Shown: piece by piece, positions 46,188-61,100 of the stretch
Numbering within the stretch: the first letter of the stretch is position 1
How the letters are laid out: every line of letters begins with the position of its first letter
Source: Montifringilla adamsi
Taxonomy: Eukaryota > Chordata > Aves > Passeriformes > Passeridae
Length of the DNA: 64,000 bases
Direction: 5' to 3'
Assembly (NCBI GenBank): GCA_017590115.1
Contig: JAGGNK010013558.1
Location: forward strand, 8,855,752-8,919,751
The notes under the pieces: generated by a model
What the model was told of the DNA's origin: nothing
The model's input: only the letters and a program-made list of their open reading frames with translations
The model's database searches: none
Position numbers and translations under genes: made by a program

Positions 46188-49100
46188 AAATGTAAAATGA
46201 TAGTAAAAATATGTAAAGGGGCCTTCAATCTTTTAATTCCCTTTAATTATTGACCATCTTCCTGCTTTATTCTATTACTTTATTTTTTTTTTTTAACTCT
46301 AAATAAAAGGTCCTGCAGTCCTTCTGCTGGAGTCTGTTTGCCCAGGATTTCTCTGTTTTGACTTTGTGAGAAGAGGACTTTCAGCACCTCAGAACAGTGT
46401 CAGCTGCATAGAATCAAAAGGTCTGTTTAATTTATGCTAATAAACTACAGCTGGAGCTGCCTTAGGTGGTATTTTAAGAAGGCGTTAGGAGTGCCAAAAG
46501 TACTTTGCTCCTGGCTTGGTCTGTCAGGGTGGGTTGGGTGACCTCTCGCGGTTGTCTGCATCAGGTATGAGAGCAATTGTACAGCTTTGCCTTTTGCTTC
46601 TCCAGGTACAGATCTAGAGGTGTTCCAAGGCCCAGACTTCAGTCTTTTCTGCTGCTTCCAGAGAGAGAGAGAGGGAGGCAGAGGAAAGGGATCCAGATTT
46701 GGACAGCAAACACTGCAATTCTACTAGGGAGTAGAATTTTCACTTAGCTAAGGAAAGTGGTATTATACAAAATAACCAGATGTAAATATGATGCTTCTAT
46801 ATAGAAACCATCATTATATATTTAAAAAAAAAACAAACCAAAACCAAAACAACTGATTTTCTAGTTTTGCTTAGGGGTAAGAGCTAGGAGAAGTGTTTAA
46901 TGGGAAGGCAGAAATTTCAAAAGATTTCACAGTGAGATTAGCTTAGAGAAAGAAACACTCATAAGAGGCATTATGCCAGATAAATATGTATGCTGATCTG
47001 CATTTCATTTAAAAGGTGAAATGCTGCCTTGGTATCTTGAAACTTGAAGAACATCCCCTGTTTCAGCTACTTAATTGGGCTTGTGCTTCTGAAAGCCTTT
47101 ACCATTCCACAAGAAAGAGAGCTTCTGAGCACTATATTTTTATGATTCTGTGAATATTTTCTTCATGATTCTTAATGGTTGTCTCAAATCTTCACTGGGT
47201 ACAATTAAACAAAGTGTATTTTTCCTTCTGGAATAATTACTTGTCTGTTTTTCTCTAGAGCTCAAATTCAGCTGTTAACCTGGAGAAAATAATGCTCTTA
47301 AATCCATAAGTTGTGACATCCGTTCCCTGCTATTAGTTTTTGAACTGCAATGTGTTTTTTTCTCTACCTTTGCTATTACTGTTTGAACAAGATTGTGTCT
47401 AGAATCATCTTAATTTTTAAACTATTGTTTCTTTCTGTTGTTCGTTCTCTGTGTCTTTCTCTAGAAAGCCTTAAAGGCTTTCATTCACCTGAGAGAGATG
47501 GTCACTTCTACTGTACTCCTGAAAAGACCTTGCTGCAACACAGCTTTTGCTTGTTCTTTTTAAAAAATTTCATGGTAACTGCTAGTCTTGCTTCCCTAGG
47601 GGTATCAAAATGCTGAATGCTTTTGGCAGTGCATAGGTGTCTAAATATTTCCCTCCCTGCTTGTCTACAATTCCCACAAATCCAATTTTAAAGAAGAAAA
47701 AGATAGGATTATTTGGCAATTGTTCAGTTGTAACTACTTAGATGTTAAGAAAACAGAGATGGAGTAAACATAAATTACTTCTAATACTGATATGTGGCAT
47801 GACATCAGACTTCAATGACAGGATTAAGTGTTAACTAGTTTTGTTGGCAGAATTTATTCACATGCTCTCTGTTAAATGTGTATCCTATAGAGATATTTAA
47901 TGAACCTTTTACTGAACAAATGTGGTCAGAATAATTTTCAGCACATTGGGATACTAATATATAGTAGGAGGCACTGTTATTTTAATGTAAATATTTTTCT
48001 GCTGGTAGAATAATTAGTGCTCTGCACCCTTTCAGTTCTGATCATTTGTGTATGCTGCCTTTCAATATGTCTTCCAAAGAACTGGAAAACAGAATCCCTC
48101 TAATGAAGTCACAGTTGACCACACGTAATTCATTCAAGTGCATTAGCTCATGCACCATGTACTTTAGCCTCCACTCTAAAAGATGACTTAGTAGAATGAC
48201 AAATTTTATTGTCAATTACACACTAATAACTTTGCTAATATATAAACAAGCATTCAGACTGAGTCTTCTGATGGCACTAGGTGTATATAAAAGATGTTTG
48301 GGGAACTTTCCCTGGCCCTTTCGTTGGGGAACAAAAACCACAACACAAACCCCAGATGCATTCTGAATCATACTATACTCAGGATTTCAATTTTTCATTT
48401 CAGAGGCAGATGTTTCTGTCCTTAAGGAGGTAGTGAAAGGTGTTGCATGAATTTACAGAGCAAATTCCTATCCAGGAGCTGGAGGACCCCAAAAGAGGAT
48501 TCCAGTTATAAATTTCTAATGACTGTTTTCAAGCACAGGCAGGCCTTCAACACCAACAGTTTTACAAGACCACAGGAGCAATGCTGCAGTGGAGGCTGAG
48601 AAAGGCTTGAATTTAAAACCCCTTCTGAGAAACTTTAGCCAAAATATTTTGGACTGACATTTGAAAAGCTTCTTATGAGTTTAGGTTTGTGTCGCTTTCT
48701 TGGTAGCTCTTGTACTGGCTATTTCTTCAACTTCAAGGTGCCCTTTTGTGAATACATCCTCACTTTATAAGTGTTATTAGGAATCTGTAAGGGAGGAATT
48801 TTTCTCTTATGCTGTTTTCTTTTAGCTTTCCATATGGTACCATTCTTGCATTTTCCTGGCACCTATATAGGCTGTTTTTGAAGCAACATGCAGATCTGCA
48901 TGTTTGCATGCTGTGGGCTTTTTGCCTAACGTTTTCTGCAGGTACCTGAATGCATCCTAATCCAACTTTTTCAATACTCACTTTTGGGAAGACCTTAACT
49001 GCCTTAAGGCTGTTGTAATATTATAGGTGCTTGCAAAGATTGTAGTGTAGGTTTTTAAGTTGAAGTAAAACTAACCAAGCTTGTAACATTATAGCTGTCA

Positions 49101-52100
49101 GTTTTGTTTCCTTTGAACTGCTGATGCAAATAACGTGTGCAATCGTGTGCATTTAGCTGCTGAAAGTCACTATGAACCTCTTATTATATTCTTCTGTTTG
49201 CAATATTAAAACCCAATAAACACTGTCTTTAAAGGTATGTTTGAATTTGGTGAAGAAGAAGAGTGGGAAAAGTATCCACGCTGTTTATTTGTTTTGTTTT
49301 TTAGATGCTCAGAGGAGGCTTTGGAAATCAACACCTCATGTTGAGTACTTAGCTAGGTCTTCCAAAGTGCCCGCTAGAACATCTCACTGTTTTCCTGTCT
49401 GTACAGGGAATGCATTATGAACAGAAGTGTGCAAAATAAGACTGAATTTGCCCCCTGTGCAACATGTCACAGTTAGGTCTAACTGAAGCCAATTTCTGGG
49501 GTTTAGTTTGGTTTTTTGAGGCTCTAATCATTAATTCTTAAGTATTCCTGTCTCTTGCATAAACACAAGCTGAACAATTGCCGATTAACTCAATGGCATT
49601 TTCTTGTGCTGAGCTCAACAATGCAATTTATCTCTACGGGCTGCGGCTTGGGTGATATGAATGTGTTTGCTGTGGGTAATTTGGAGACCACAAGTATTTT
49701 ATTTGCTTTATGCATTTCCAGGCAGTCTGTCAGGACAGATATGAATCACTTGAAGTGAAGTAGTTATCAATATTCCATCTGACTATCATAACTCTGAGGC
49801 ATCTCTTCAGCTCTGCTTAGTGTGGAAATTTATTTTGGGATGTTGAGGGAGTTTCTTATGGCTAATTGACTTTTAAAAAGCTGGGGATATAAACCAGACC
49901 ACATAGTTAATAATAACTGGGGTTGTATGAAAGTCTGCTATTCTCCTTCACATCCTCTGCCTCCCAATCAGAGTAAAAAGTTAAAAATACAAAGTCTTCT
50001 GGAAAACAGAAAATTAAAAATCTTTTTAAAATTCCATACACCCTCCACTTCAATTTGGCTGCTTTGCAGCTGATCTTGGTTTAACACCTGCTCGTAATTT
50101 GTGTCCATAGAAAAACCTTTGAAAGTTTCTTGCACTAGTACATCAAGAGCATTAATATTTAAGGTATATGCAGTATTCTAAAAATGGCATCTATGGAGGA
50201 TATCTCGAGAACAAAGTGCTATCTATGTATTCAGTTGCTGAAATAAATAATGAATCATGTAAGGTTTCTAAGAGATAGCAATAAGTTTGACAGGTGATAT
50301 GCAAAGCTCTATCGACTTCATAGTTTCAAACTGGTGACTGAATTATTTGGGGTTTGTATTACTTGTAATAAATAATGAAAAGCAAGTAACCGTTGACAAT
50401 GAATATTTTCCAAAGAGGATTATATGTGCAACTCAGTTCTTTCTACCTTTGCTCCAGGGAATGTGAGAGGTCTGTAGAGTTTTCTAACTGGAGCTTCTCA
50501 ATGCAGAAACAGTAGAGGATTGCTGGTTCCTGTGTCAATACACTGGTGAGGAACATGTGGATTTTCTCAGGTCTTCAAACTGATCTGCAGGATGCTGCAG
50601 TACATGTAAAAGAGAAATTTGTTTGACTCCTCATATTATATAGTAATGACTCCAGGATTATTTTGGGATGTGAACTGTGTGTTCTGATCTTGCAGACAAT
50701 GCTGAGATTGTAATAAAGATGTATGCTTGTGAAAGATATCCTCTCCATCCCACAGCTGCACACAGGATATGAGGAATGAATGTAATGCTGGCCATGGTTA
50801 ATTATGTTCTGCAGCAAATACAGTGCAAGTGTGCTCTGCTATGCAGTCGTATACCTTAGGGCAAAATAAAGGGTGAAATCTGGGCCTAAGTAAATAAATA
50901 ATTTTGCCAGTGAATTGAATCCTGGGAAGAGTACAGATTTTCTTAATTTTGTGTATATTTCCTTGAGATTTTGTTGTGCTTTCCTGGTTCATGTCCCACC
51001 CTCCCGTTGGTTTCCCTTTTTCCATTTCTGTCTCCCTAAACTCCTGAATTCCCTAGCTCAGCTTAAACAAATGTTCAAGTCCCTTGTGTATTGAGGAAAC
51101 AATACAGGGAGAAGCCGGACCTGGGCACTAATTACTCTCAAATGGTAGATGCTGAGCACCTCTGACAGGTAGCAATGTGTCCATGTGTTGTGAGGGTGTG
51201 CACAGGAATAAATGAGTTAAATGCTGGTGATATTTGCCAGCAGCGTGATATGGAAATGCTGCCCACTGCATCACACAGATCTGCTACCATCTGTTCACAA
51301 AGATTTGCTACATTAAGAGAAGCAGAAAATGGTATCATTTTGCTTATGTTAAAACTTGTGGAAAAACTTTCTTTTGTTTTTTCTCTGGTGGTTTATTATC
51401 TCTCAATTCAGGTCATAGTACTTTTTTTCTGTATCTCATCAACATTGTTTTGTGGTTTTTTTTCTTTTCTTAATTCCAGCAAATGCATAATTGCAGTAAT
51501 TAAGGTAGAAGGACAAGCAGTTTGTGATTTGGATCGTAGAGTATTTTTTATATTTTATTGGTGAAATAACCACAAGGCATCATTTCAGAATAACCTTGTA
51601 GTCGTTGCCATCAGACAGTCTATATTTTCATCTTTAGTGTTAGGCAGATCAAATAGAATAATTACAATTGCTGCCGTGTTTGTTACTGATGGGTGTTTGC
51701 CATTTTTCTTGGCCAAATAACCTCCTTAAAATATTTTTATTTTGAGTACTGTCTGTGCAACCCAAGTAAGTCTGTGGTCTGTTTGTAGAGGGTCTCAGAC
51801 TTAGTGTCGGACACTCTATTGCTGTTTGGGTACTGGCTGTGCTGGGCTACTGAACTGTGCTAAAAGATCTCATGCACAGCATGTGATATCTGTAGGATAT
51901 ATATTCTGATATTCAAATGCTCTCTGATTTTCTCTATTCTAACACTTCTTTGTGCCTCATTAATTTGTTTTGAAGTCATCAGCTTTCACTTAGCTAAAGA
52001 ATCTGTCAGTATTTTGCTGGCAATGAGAATGGTTGCTATGTCTGTCCTTCTGCCTGTTCTTTCTGGGGATCCATGGAGCAGGAGACACCCAGCATGAACT

Positions 52101-55100
52101 TCTGTCTGTTCCAACAGTTTTTTACGAGTAGCACCACAGTACAATTTGACTGTTCTGAAAGCAGTGGATTAGGTAAACCTTGGATTTGGCCTGCTTTGTG
52201 TCAGAGAGTCAAAGTAATGTTCGCAAGCTCAAAACCAGCAAAGTGGTTTTCCATTTGGTTTCTGGTACTGGCCTGGTTCCAGCACAAAGATTAATTATTT
52301 CCATTATGTCTTGGTGCTAAATAAATGCAAAAAGTGTTGAGAAGGAGAGAGATGCTTAGGAGAGTTGGATCAGCACTGCAAATGATTGGATTGTTTGGGC
52401 TTGCCATCCCCAAGAAAGGCGGTAGATATAAATCATATACTTTGCAGTCTATTTATTATGGTTTGTACAGCTTAATTTGATTCTTGGGTGCTTGGACCTC
52501 TAGCACCAGTGTAAATTCTCCATCTGTGCAGTTGTTCTAATATAAAGAACCCAGAAAATGTACAGACCTGGCTGTTGAGTGGAATCTCTGTTCTGAAGAA
52601 AATGGAAATATTTTATTGAGAAATAGACCAGAATAATTATTGAACAGGAATTCAAAACAAAACCTCAAATAAATGCGAGATAATAATTATTTTTATTATT
52701 TTGAGTACTAGATGCTGAACTATTTGAAATGTAGTTTTCTTCCATCCCAAAAGTGGGTAACTTAGAAAACCTGGGAGCTGATGCTGGAAAAGCACCAGGA
52801 ATACTTTCCACTTCCAACTGCACAGACTAAAATGAACTCTAATATTTTTTTAAGTTCATGAAAGATGTTTGTGGGTTTATATGTTTTCATTATAGAGCCC
52901 AGAGGCCTAAGGGATTTATGGTGTTATATAGGTTTCTGTTCAGTCCTTTTACAGTCCTGTTCACCTGGCAATACAATTTGTAATTTTTTTGGTAGTAACA
53001 GGCATATTTCCAATATATGTATAATTTGTCAACGCATTTGAAAAACATATCTGCAATAGGAGTTAATTTTAAAACTCTAGTCTCTTGACTGCTCCAACTC
53101 CCAAGGAACAGAGTGGTTGAATGCTGCTGGCTTTTTCTCTTGTTTCCAGCTGAGTGAAACTGAGCAGATGGGAGTGGGAGAAAAAATGATGAGCCAGTGC
53201 AGACAGTGTGAATAATTTGTTAGGTTTTGGTGGTTTTGATTTTTTTTTTTATTTTTAATTTGCAAAGACAGTGCATTTACTGCAAAATGGCAGCAAAAAT
53301 ATGCAGGTGTGTTTGGAGCGTTGTTTTTCCATGCCTCAGAAATTTCTTCAGTTGCTACCTGGATGTAGAGGGAAGGGAAATAGTCTTTGGTACTGTATTT
53401 AGCAAGGGTTTTATCCACAGGGTAGTACAACCACCAGAGTTTCAGAGCTCTGCCAGATGGCGTTAGCTGTGAGTAAGTTCTGTGATTCATTTTTTAAAAT
53501 ATTTGTCATGGCAACTGAGGAGCCTCTGACTCATTGGTCCAGTCAGTGGTAGAAAACACCACTGGCCTCACCAGATGTGAGGCTGGACATAAGAAATGTC
53601 TCATGAAGCTTTTCAGACTGGTTACTTTGCTCAGTGAGATGTAATTGAAAATTCTTTTCACTTGTATTTCCATCTCAGGGTTCAGCAGACTTTGTTTTTG
53701 ATTTAAAATACCTAACATGTCTCCTAAAAAAAAATCAAAATATTCACTAAATTTTTCTTTATCTTGTTATTACAGTAACTGATCAAAGGTAAATTTAACT
53801 TTCATTAAATCCTCTCTTCCCCAAAGCTGAACAAGCAGTAGGAAGATTAGCCTAGGATTGGAATATCTACTAGAAGAATCAAAATAAAGAGGTGGAGGCT
53901 GAAAAAATGCTGGATTCTTTTCCTCTACTAACTCTTAGGGAACAAGAGGTGCAAGGTGGTATTCTGACAATCTGTGCTAGCCAAAAAACCCATAAACCAG
54001 CCTTTTTGTGTGCTTAACTCTCAGTTATTCTGTTCTCAAACTTTTATTCTTCAATTTCTGGGTTAGCATCCCAAAATTCTTATCTGTCCCTCCTTGCTAG
54101 TAATTAGTAAGTAGTAATCTTGCAAAATAGATCAGAATAATTTCCCAATGAATGCTTTGGTAGCTTTCTTGAATAAATGACTGAGCATCCTCAGAGGCAG
54201 CCTCACATAATGTGTTGTGTTTCAGGAAAGACTTACACTGACAGAATGGATGTCTAGAGAGACACAGTAGAAGCCTTTGAGACATTTTATAAACTTTTTT
54301 AAGTTAAAGGAAATATCTAGGGACATAGATGGCTGCAAACCCTCTCCCCTCCCATCCATAAAAGTGCAAGAGTACAATAAACTATAGAATATACAGAGGT
54401 CTTACAACTTTAATAGTCAGAATCACTGTTTAGGAATCGGGCTTCCTATGTTGACAACTTTTTATTCTCAAGAGGGAGGCAAGATCTTCAGCTTTCTCTA
54501 TTAGTACCAGTCAGGCTTTTAGCTCTCTTTCTTTTCAGAAGTATGCGATTTTTGCTCTTTTGGAATGGACAGATGCCAGAGAACCTTCAGTTATGAATCC
54601 TTTTTTTCTGATCCCAGAGAATCTTCCTTCATACACTAATGAAGAAAAATGAATTTGGAAAGAACCTATACCAAAGCAATTCTTGGGACTTAAGTGGCTG
54701 TGCAGTGGTACCACTTTGTTGTATTTGATTGACCTCTCTCTGCTTACATCACTTTGGGATCATTCGCCATCTCATAGAAATGCCATTCAAATATATATCT
54801 CTGTTTTCTTCATACATACATAGGTATCTCTTCCATTGTGATAGGAGCATAGCCAACATACTTTAATGGCTAATGAAAAACATAGTTATGGCTGTAATTG
54901 CAGGATAACTTTGTTAGCTTATCTGTGTTTTATTTTTACCATGCTGCTTTATGTGTCATCTTGCAAGGTCTCTTGGAGTGAGGGACATGTGCTGGATGTT
55001 CCAGTGGTGTGGCAGGGGAAGCAGTAACATACAGAAATGGCTGATGTACACATGCTTTACATTTGTGTTGCTCTGACCCTATCGTGTTGCATGTCAGCAA

Positions 55101-58100
55101 TCTGCTGTTAAATGAAGTCACAGAATAGGAGAGGAAAGGGAAAGAAACATTCTGTCTTCTGTCAGTCAGCATGTAGCTTTCATTTGGATGGGACTTTGGA
55201 ATGATGTATGGAACAAATGGAGCTGCTGGTGATGACATAAAACTACACTGAGGTGTATTGTTGTGAGCCTGACCTTTTTTTATTTCTTATTCTTAATGTA
55301 TTCTAGAATGATTGTGAAAAAGAAGTAAAAATTTGATTCATTTTAAGTAATAATCAATTTTCAAGAATCAAGGAAATGGGTGGTGGTCTACTTTTTTCAG
55401 ATTGAAAATATCAAAGAGAATAAAAGTCAGAATTACTAATGAGAAAAGGAAGTGCTTAAACTGCAATGATAAACCTGATCTCAGTAGTTTTATATTTGAA
55501 GTGATGTTTTCACAGCTGATCCTTCCAATACAGAATCAAAGGAACTATTTAGTATTGTACTTGGAAAACTGAATGTTAAATACAGTTCTATTCTGGCAGA
55601 AACTATATCATTTTTTTATAGTGAAAACACTTTGAAAAGGTTGATTTTTTTGTCCTTAGTGATTTATCATGTGTCAAGTGATTAGAAAGCTGACAACCTG
55701 ACACTTGAAAAAGCCCTTTCCTAAACCTGATGAAAGGAAATCCTTTTAATTAATTTGCTTTATTCAGGCTAAAATAGAGCTTTGCCAGTGGAAAGTTAAT
55801 TTACTGGCAGCAAAAAAAAGAACTAGTTTATAGAAGCTCACCTCTAAACCTCACTTACAGATCAACCCCACAGAAATACAAAGCACAATGAATAGTTCTT
55901 GTCAGTGCTGGATTTTAGTATCAGTTGATAAAAAATGATAACAAAGGATCTCTTGATTTTTACCCTAGGTGCACATTGGCTTTGTTGTTCTATTTGACAC
56001 CAATTAATTAGGTTTTTCTGTTCTCAGAATGACTGCATAGAAACTGTTGCCTTCATGTATTGTTCTGTGGCAGGATTTTGTTGCTCACTAAATTGAATCC
56101 TATTCAGTCAGAGTTGAGGCAGAGATAGTATTGATTCTCAGGAAAACACAGACCTCCTGAGAGTCTGTACTCCCACTTAGTCATCTGCTTAAATTTAATG
56201 CTGGTCCTAAATATGTGGGTATTTTATGAAGGCTCAGGGATTGCCAAAGCATGTGGCAGTAATTCCACCAGAAAATACGTGGGAAATTCAATAACACGCT
56301 GCGATTTTTGTAGAGCATTAGTGACACCCAGTGGTTTTATTTGGTCATGGACTAATAGACATTGAAAAGTTTAGAATAAACTTATAAAAACTGGAGGTCA
56401 GAGAACCCATGAAAAAACTGTTTGAGTCTGTGGGTCTTTTTCTGTTATATATGCTGGCTCTACTTCAGGCTCCAGAATTTAAGTAAGCTTAAATAATGGG
56501 AATGAAGGAGGGAAAGTGCACTTCAAAGTTGTTATGAAATGGTTCTCATTTTATCATGGATTTAATGACAATGGAAAAAGTAAAAATTTTGTTCTGTGAG
56601 AAATTAAATCCTTTTCCTTCTTTCTCTTTGTTACCTCCCCTGTTTATCTGACATTATTTTAAAGTAGTATTCTGTATTAATGTATGATTTATTCTTCTCT
56701 TCTGCTATGGCTTAGGTAACTCTTTACAGAAAGCTTTGTTACTGTTTTAGTCTGTTTTCATTCCCCTTTTTCATTTCACCCCCTTGACTGATTTGCTGGC
56801 ACTTGATTAGTTGTTTTGAAAATACGTTTTGCAACTGATTAATGTTTGCAAGGTGTTTCCAAATTACAGGTCAAAAATTGTCTGTCTTCCTGTGTCAAAC
56901 TTTGCCTTATTCACAAGCAAAATGCGTTCCTGAAGTCAGTCTTACTTAGTTCCTTAGGATTAATTATTTTTATTCAACTTGTAGCAGGAGGTCTGAGCAT
57001 TTGTACGAAACCTTAAAGTTACTGTCCTACAGACAGGTGGTCACAAGGACAGTTATTCCAGCAGGGGATACAGAAAGACCAGACAGCAGGACTTTGTAGC
57101 CCAGTGACACAAAGATGACACATTCCTATTGGTTACTCTTCTGGGCTTTGGAAAGTTTCATCTTGAAATTTTGCTTCTGAGCCAATCTACGTCCAGCTAG
57201 GGGATGATGTAAACTTCAGGCTTTATGAGGCAAATTTGGGTTCCATTTCTTACTTTTAAATGCAACCTGTATAGTTCTAAATATGTCTGCTCATGATGTG
57301 TAACATGATATCAGTGTTTCCTAGGCTTTGAGAATAAATACATTAAAACCTAGAGACAGTATGGAGCCAGGCCAGTGCAGTGTGCACATGCTTGATTTGG
57401 TGGACCTAAGCTGTGCCTTCTTTCTCACTGAGAAAGGAAAATAAATCTTTTACTGGCGGGGGATAAGGAGTGGCTTTATGGAAGAGAGAGAATGTTTTCA
57501 TTGATTTTCATCAGGATAAAATGCTCCTATTGTTAGGGAAGACTTGCCTAGCGGTATGCTAGTCCCTTTTTAGGAGATGCTGAGGGCAATCTCACAGACC
57601 ATGGCTGCATTTTTCAGCAGGTTTCACAAGAGATGATGTTACAAAGTGGCTGATTTTCAGTCTTGGCATAGGCAGCAAAATGCACTGACCACAAAGTAGA
57701 AGGCCACTCAAATCTCCAAGTTTGTCTGTCAAGCACATAGTATCTATAGCCCGTACTGTCCATTTCTGTATAATATTGATCAATTTAGAACAAGTAATAT
57801 TTCCATTCAGACAGGCTACTACCCTGCTTTATGATTGCAGAGGAGAATCCATGAAATTGAAATGAGACCAGTGGGGGATTGATTTTTCTTATATCTGTCT
57901 AGCTTTATCAAGACTTGAGCTGAAATATTCAAATATAATGGTTTTTTTTCAGATTCATACCTTTAAGTACAGAATATATTTATCGTGTCTCCCAGAGAAA
58001 TGAATAATACCAAGAGCTATTTAATCATGAACATGGAGATTGCTCTGCAGATTGCAGTGCTCTGACAGTGCCAGTCAACATGGAATAAGAAAAATTATGC

Positions 58101-61100
58101 TGGGAAACAAGGTGTCAGAGTTGTAGTTACTGCAAAGCAGTAAATATAGCCCATACTTTCCAAACAACACAAATAGAGATATGAATAGAGAGAAGCAACA
58201 CCATCTGTTCTTATTAATTAAATTTAGAAATACAAAATTAAAATTTTAACTTGTAGTTATTTGTGATACTGGGATCCAGTCTTGTCAGGGAGACTAGAAT
58301 TAAGAATATTCTGAAGGTGACTGAGTTATTTAATCCTCTTTCACTTTGAAAGACCGTGCCTTCAGTTAGGCTATGAAAGCTGATGGACAGTCACAGTCCG
58401 TCAGCTCCAAATCTCTAAAACCTCTCAACCCTAAATCTATTCTGTGTTTTAGCAGTTCTTGGTATAGTTGCACAATGTGTTTTGTTTTGCTGTCATGTAA
58501 AATCAAGTTGGCATCAGCTGCACCTGTGAAGGTGTGACATGTGTCTGTGTTCCAGCGAGGCAGCATCCACACAGGTGTGATGGAGTCTTTCTTTCCCACA
58601 GACACAGCCTTAGGCTGTCAGCCTGGAGCTTACAAATGTAAAGACTCCTATACACAACAGGAATTTTAGTGAAAAAGATGGTGCTGTGTGAGAGAGGCTT
58701 AAAGACAAGAGATGAGGGAGTGGAAGATCAAGTGCAACAGCATGGCTGTGCACCTCAGCTGGATAAAGCAGTGATGCTTTGCAGTGACACTACAGGACTC
58801 TGTCACTCAGTGTGACATTTCTTGGGGTTACTAAGACAGTCAGTGCTCTGGTTGTGTACAAATTTCATCTGATTGCCAGATCTTTCAAGGGAGACCTTTC
58901 TATGAAATAGAAATGAAATATCTGCCTGATGTTGATCACTTGGCATCACCAGAAGAGTATATGGATGTGTGGAGGCCCCCCGGTTTTGTGGCATTAAATG
59001 TTTTTGCCTTATCCAAAGGCTGAGTGCAGGTTTATACTGAGAGGGATCAGCTGCAAGGCAGAGCTTGGATGGGAGCACAGGTCTCAGTTCAGGCAGCACA
59101 GACTTATTGCCATTAATGAAATAGTATGTTTGCTCTGGCGGATTTTGTGTGCAATTTCTAAGTTTAAATTGGATTTTAATGCCTCTAAATAAGAGCCTTT
59201 CTCTTCTCAAATCATGACTGATAAGGAAAATTTAAATAAACTGACAAGGGAATTTCTTCTTTTACATGAAAAACCTTCAGCTGAGGGGATGTATTTAAAA
59301 TTCTTGGCTAGTTTCAGCTATTTGGAGGGATGGAATGTGCATAAGAGACTTTTGGCGACTGAATCCACACTCACAGAAGCCAATGGTAAGAAGTACAGGA
59401 ACATGTGTGTGAAGAGGAACAACTGTGAGGAGGAGCAACCTCTGCAGCAACCACTTTCTATTTAAAATAGAAGCACATCTGAGTGATGCAGTCTGAATAA
59501 CTTCTTATAAGCAGCTTGTGGGTTATTTCAAGAATCTTTTAGGCTCTACCAATATTTTAAGTCTTAAATAGTGAGCTCTCAGAACATAATTTTTAAGTGT
59601 TGTTACTTTTTTTGTAGTCCAATTCAGACATAGGCACCAGCCGGCAGAGGTGATGAAGTTGGTGCTGAGGATCCAATTTTCATGCAGTGGTGTCTTTCTG
59701 TAGGGAAGTGTTTGCATTTCTTGGCACTAGCAGACAGATAAAGAAAATGGCTGAGGCAGCGAGGTGGATTTTTTCCTTTGGCCAGATTTCATTTTTGGAT
59801 ATAGGGAATCTCTGAAAAATTTCAGCCCCATGCTTAAAAAAATCATGCATATAAGAAATGTGGTATGTAAATCAAATGGGTGGAGTTGTTCTGCTGGGTT
59901 GGAACAAATGCAACAGAGTCTTTTCCATTTGAATTCTAAACAGCTGCTTGGTCTTGCATAGGACATTTCTATTTGTTATTTCTGCCTTCAGATACACCAG
60001 ATTCCAGTCCTTATTGTATGAAGAAGAAACACACACGTGTTTGGAATGTGGATTGGTTATCTTTATTTAAAACTATTTTTCTTATCATTCTGAACTCAGA
60101 AGAATAAATCCTACTGTCAAGGGGCAAGTTAGGTAACAACTACAGCATATTAAAGGGAGAAGAATGAAAAGCACACAAATATTGATCAATCTTTAGGCTT
60201 ACGTATTCATTCAAATATTCATTCATTATTCACAATTAATAGTTGCTCAATAATATTTAGTGGGAACAATTCAGGAAAAAATAGTTTAAACTAAGCAAAG
60301 TATTTCTTCATTACAAATAATAACAGCCTTAATTTCTGATGTATAGAAACTGTTTCTCAACATAACTGCTAGAGATTTCTTAAGTATTTATTTACATTTA
60401 ATACATATTTCTCAAAGTGAATCAGCATGCTGAGTTAAAATTACAGCATAATAAGTTACAAAATTATTATTTTTAAAATAAATATTAGTATTTATAAAAC
60501 GCAGCAGTCATTTTATATAAATATGCAGTAATGAACTTAAAAATAAAAATCAACCTCAAGATTTAGATGTGAAGTAGTCTTTCAAAAAAAGAATTCCAAA
60601 GCTGTTCATGCATACACAATCTCCTACTGGAGCTAATAATTATGCAATAAGCCCTACTGCTTGTTCTGAATTTCTTCTGTGTATGAAAAGAAAATATATG
60701 AGATTTAGACAAGTGCATAGTTACAGATTTACCCAGCCTGGGAGTAGGAGCTGAGTGCACAGGTACTTTTATGGGGAAAAATATTTCAAGATTTGAAAAT
60801 ATAACATAAAAACCAAAATGATGGGACTTACAATTAAGGTAACTTTCATAGATATTCTGCTATTAAGCAATAGAGATTTGGCAAATAATTAATCTTATTT
60901 GTATTGTATTTTAAAATATTTACTGAAACTCTTGAAAAGTACTTATTGTTAGAACAAAATCCATTAATGTGGTGTATTTTTATGGCACATTCCATCATAT
61001 CTTACAATAATATTAGGAAAAAAGCTCAGCAGCTTTTTTTATATTGGACCTCAATCCAAGGACTATTTAAATAAAAAATATTGATTAGTCATTTGATAGG

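Noticed and set aside
51175..51564. 129-codon plus-strand frame with a hydrophobic stretch
   Set aside because: The hydrophobic part comes from T-rich sequence. No domain is recognisable.
53077..53490. 137-codon minus-strand open frame
   Set aside because: No family motif, no coherent splice sites and ordinary composition for AT-rich DNA.
58803..59465. 135-codon minus frame lying back to back with an 83-codon plus frame starting at 59214
   Set aside because: The arrangement suggests a divergent pair, but neither resembles a known protein, there is no CpG-rich promoter, and other frames overlap the same bases.
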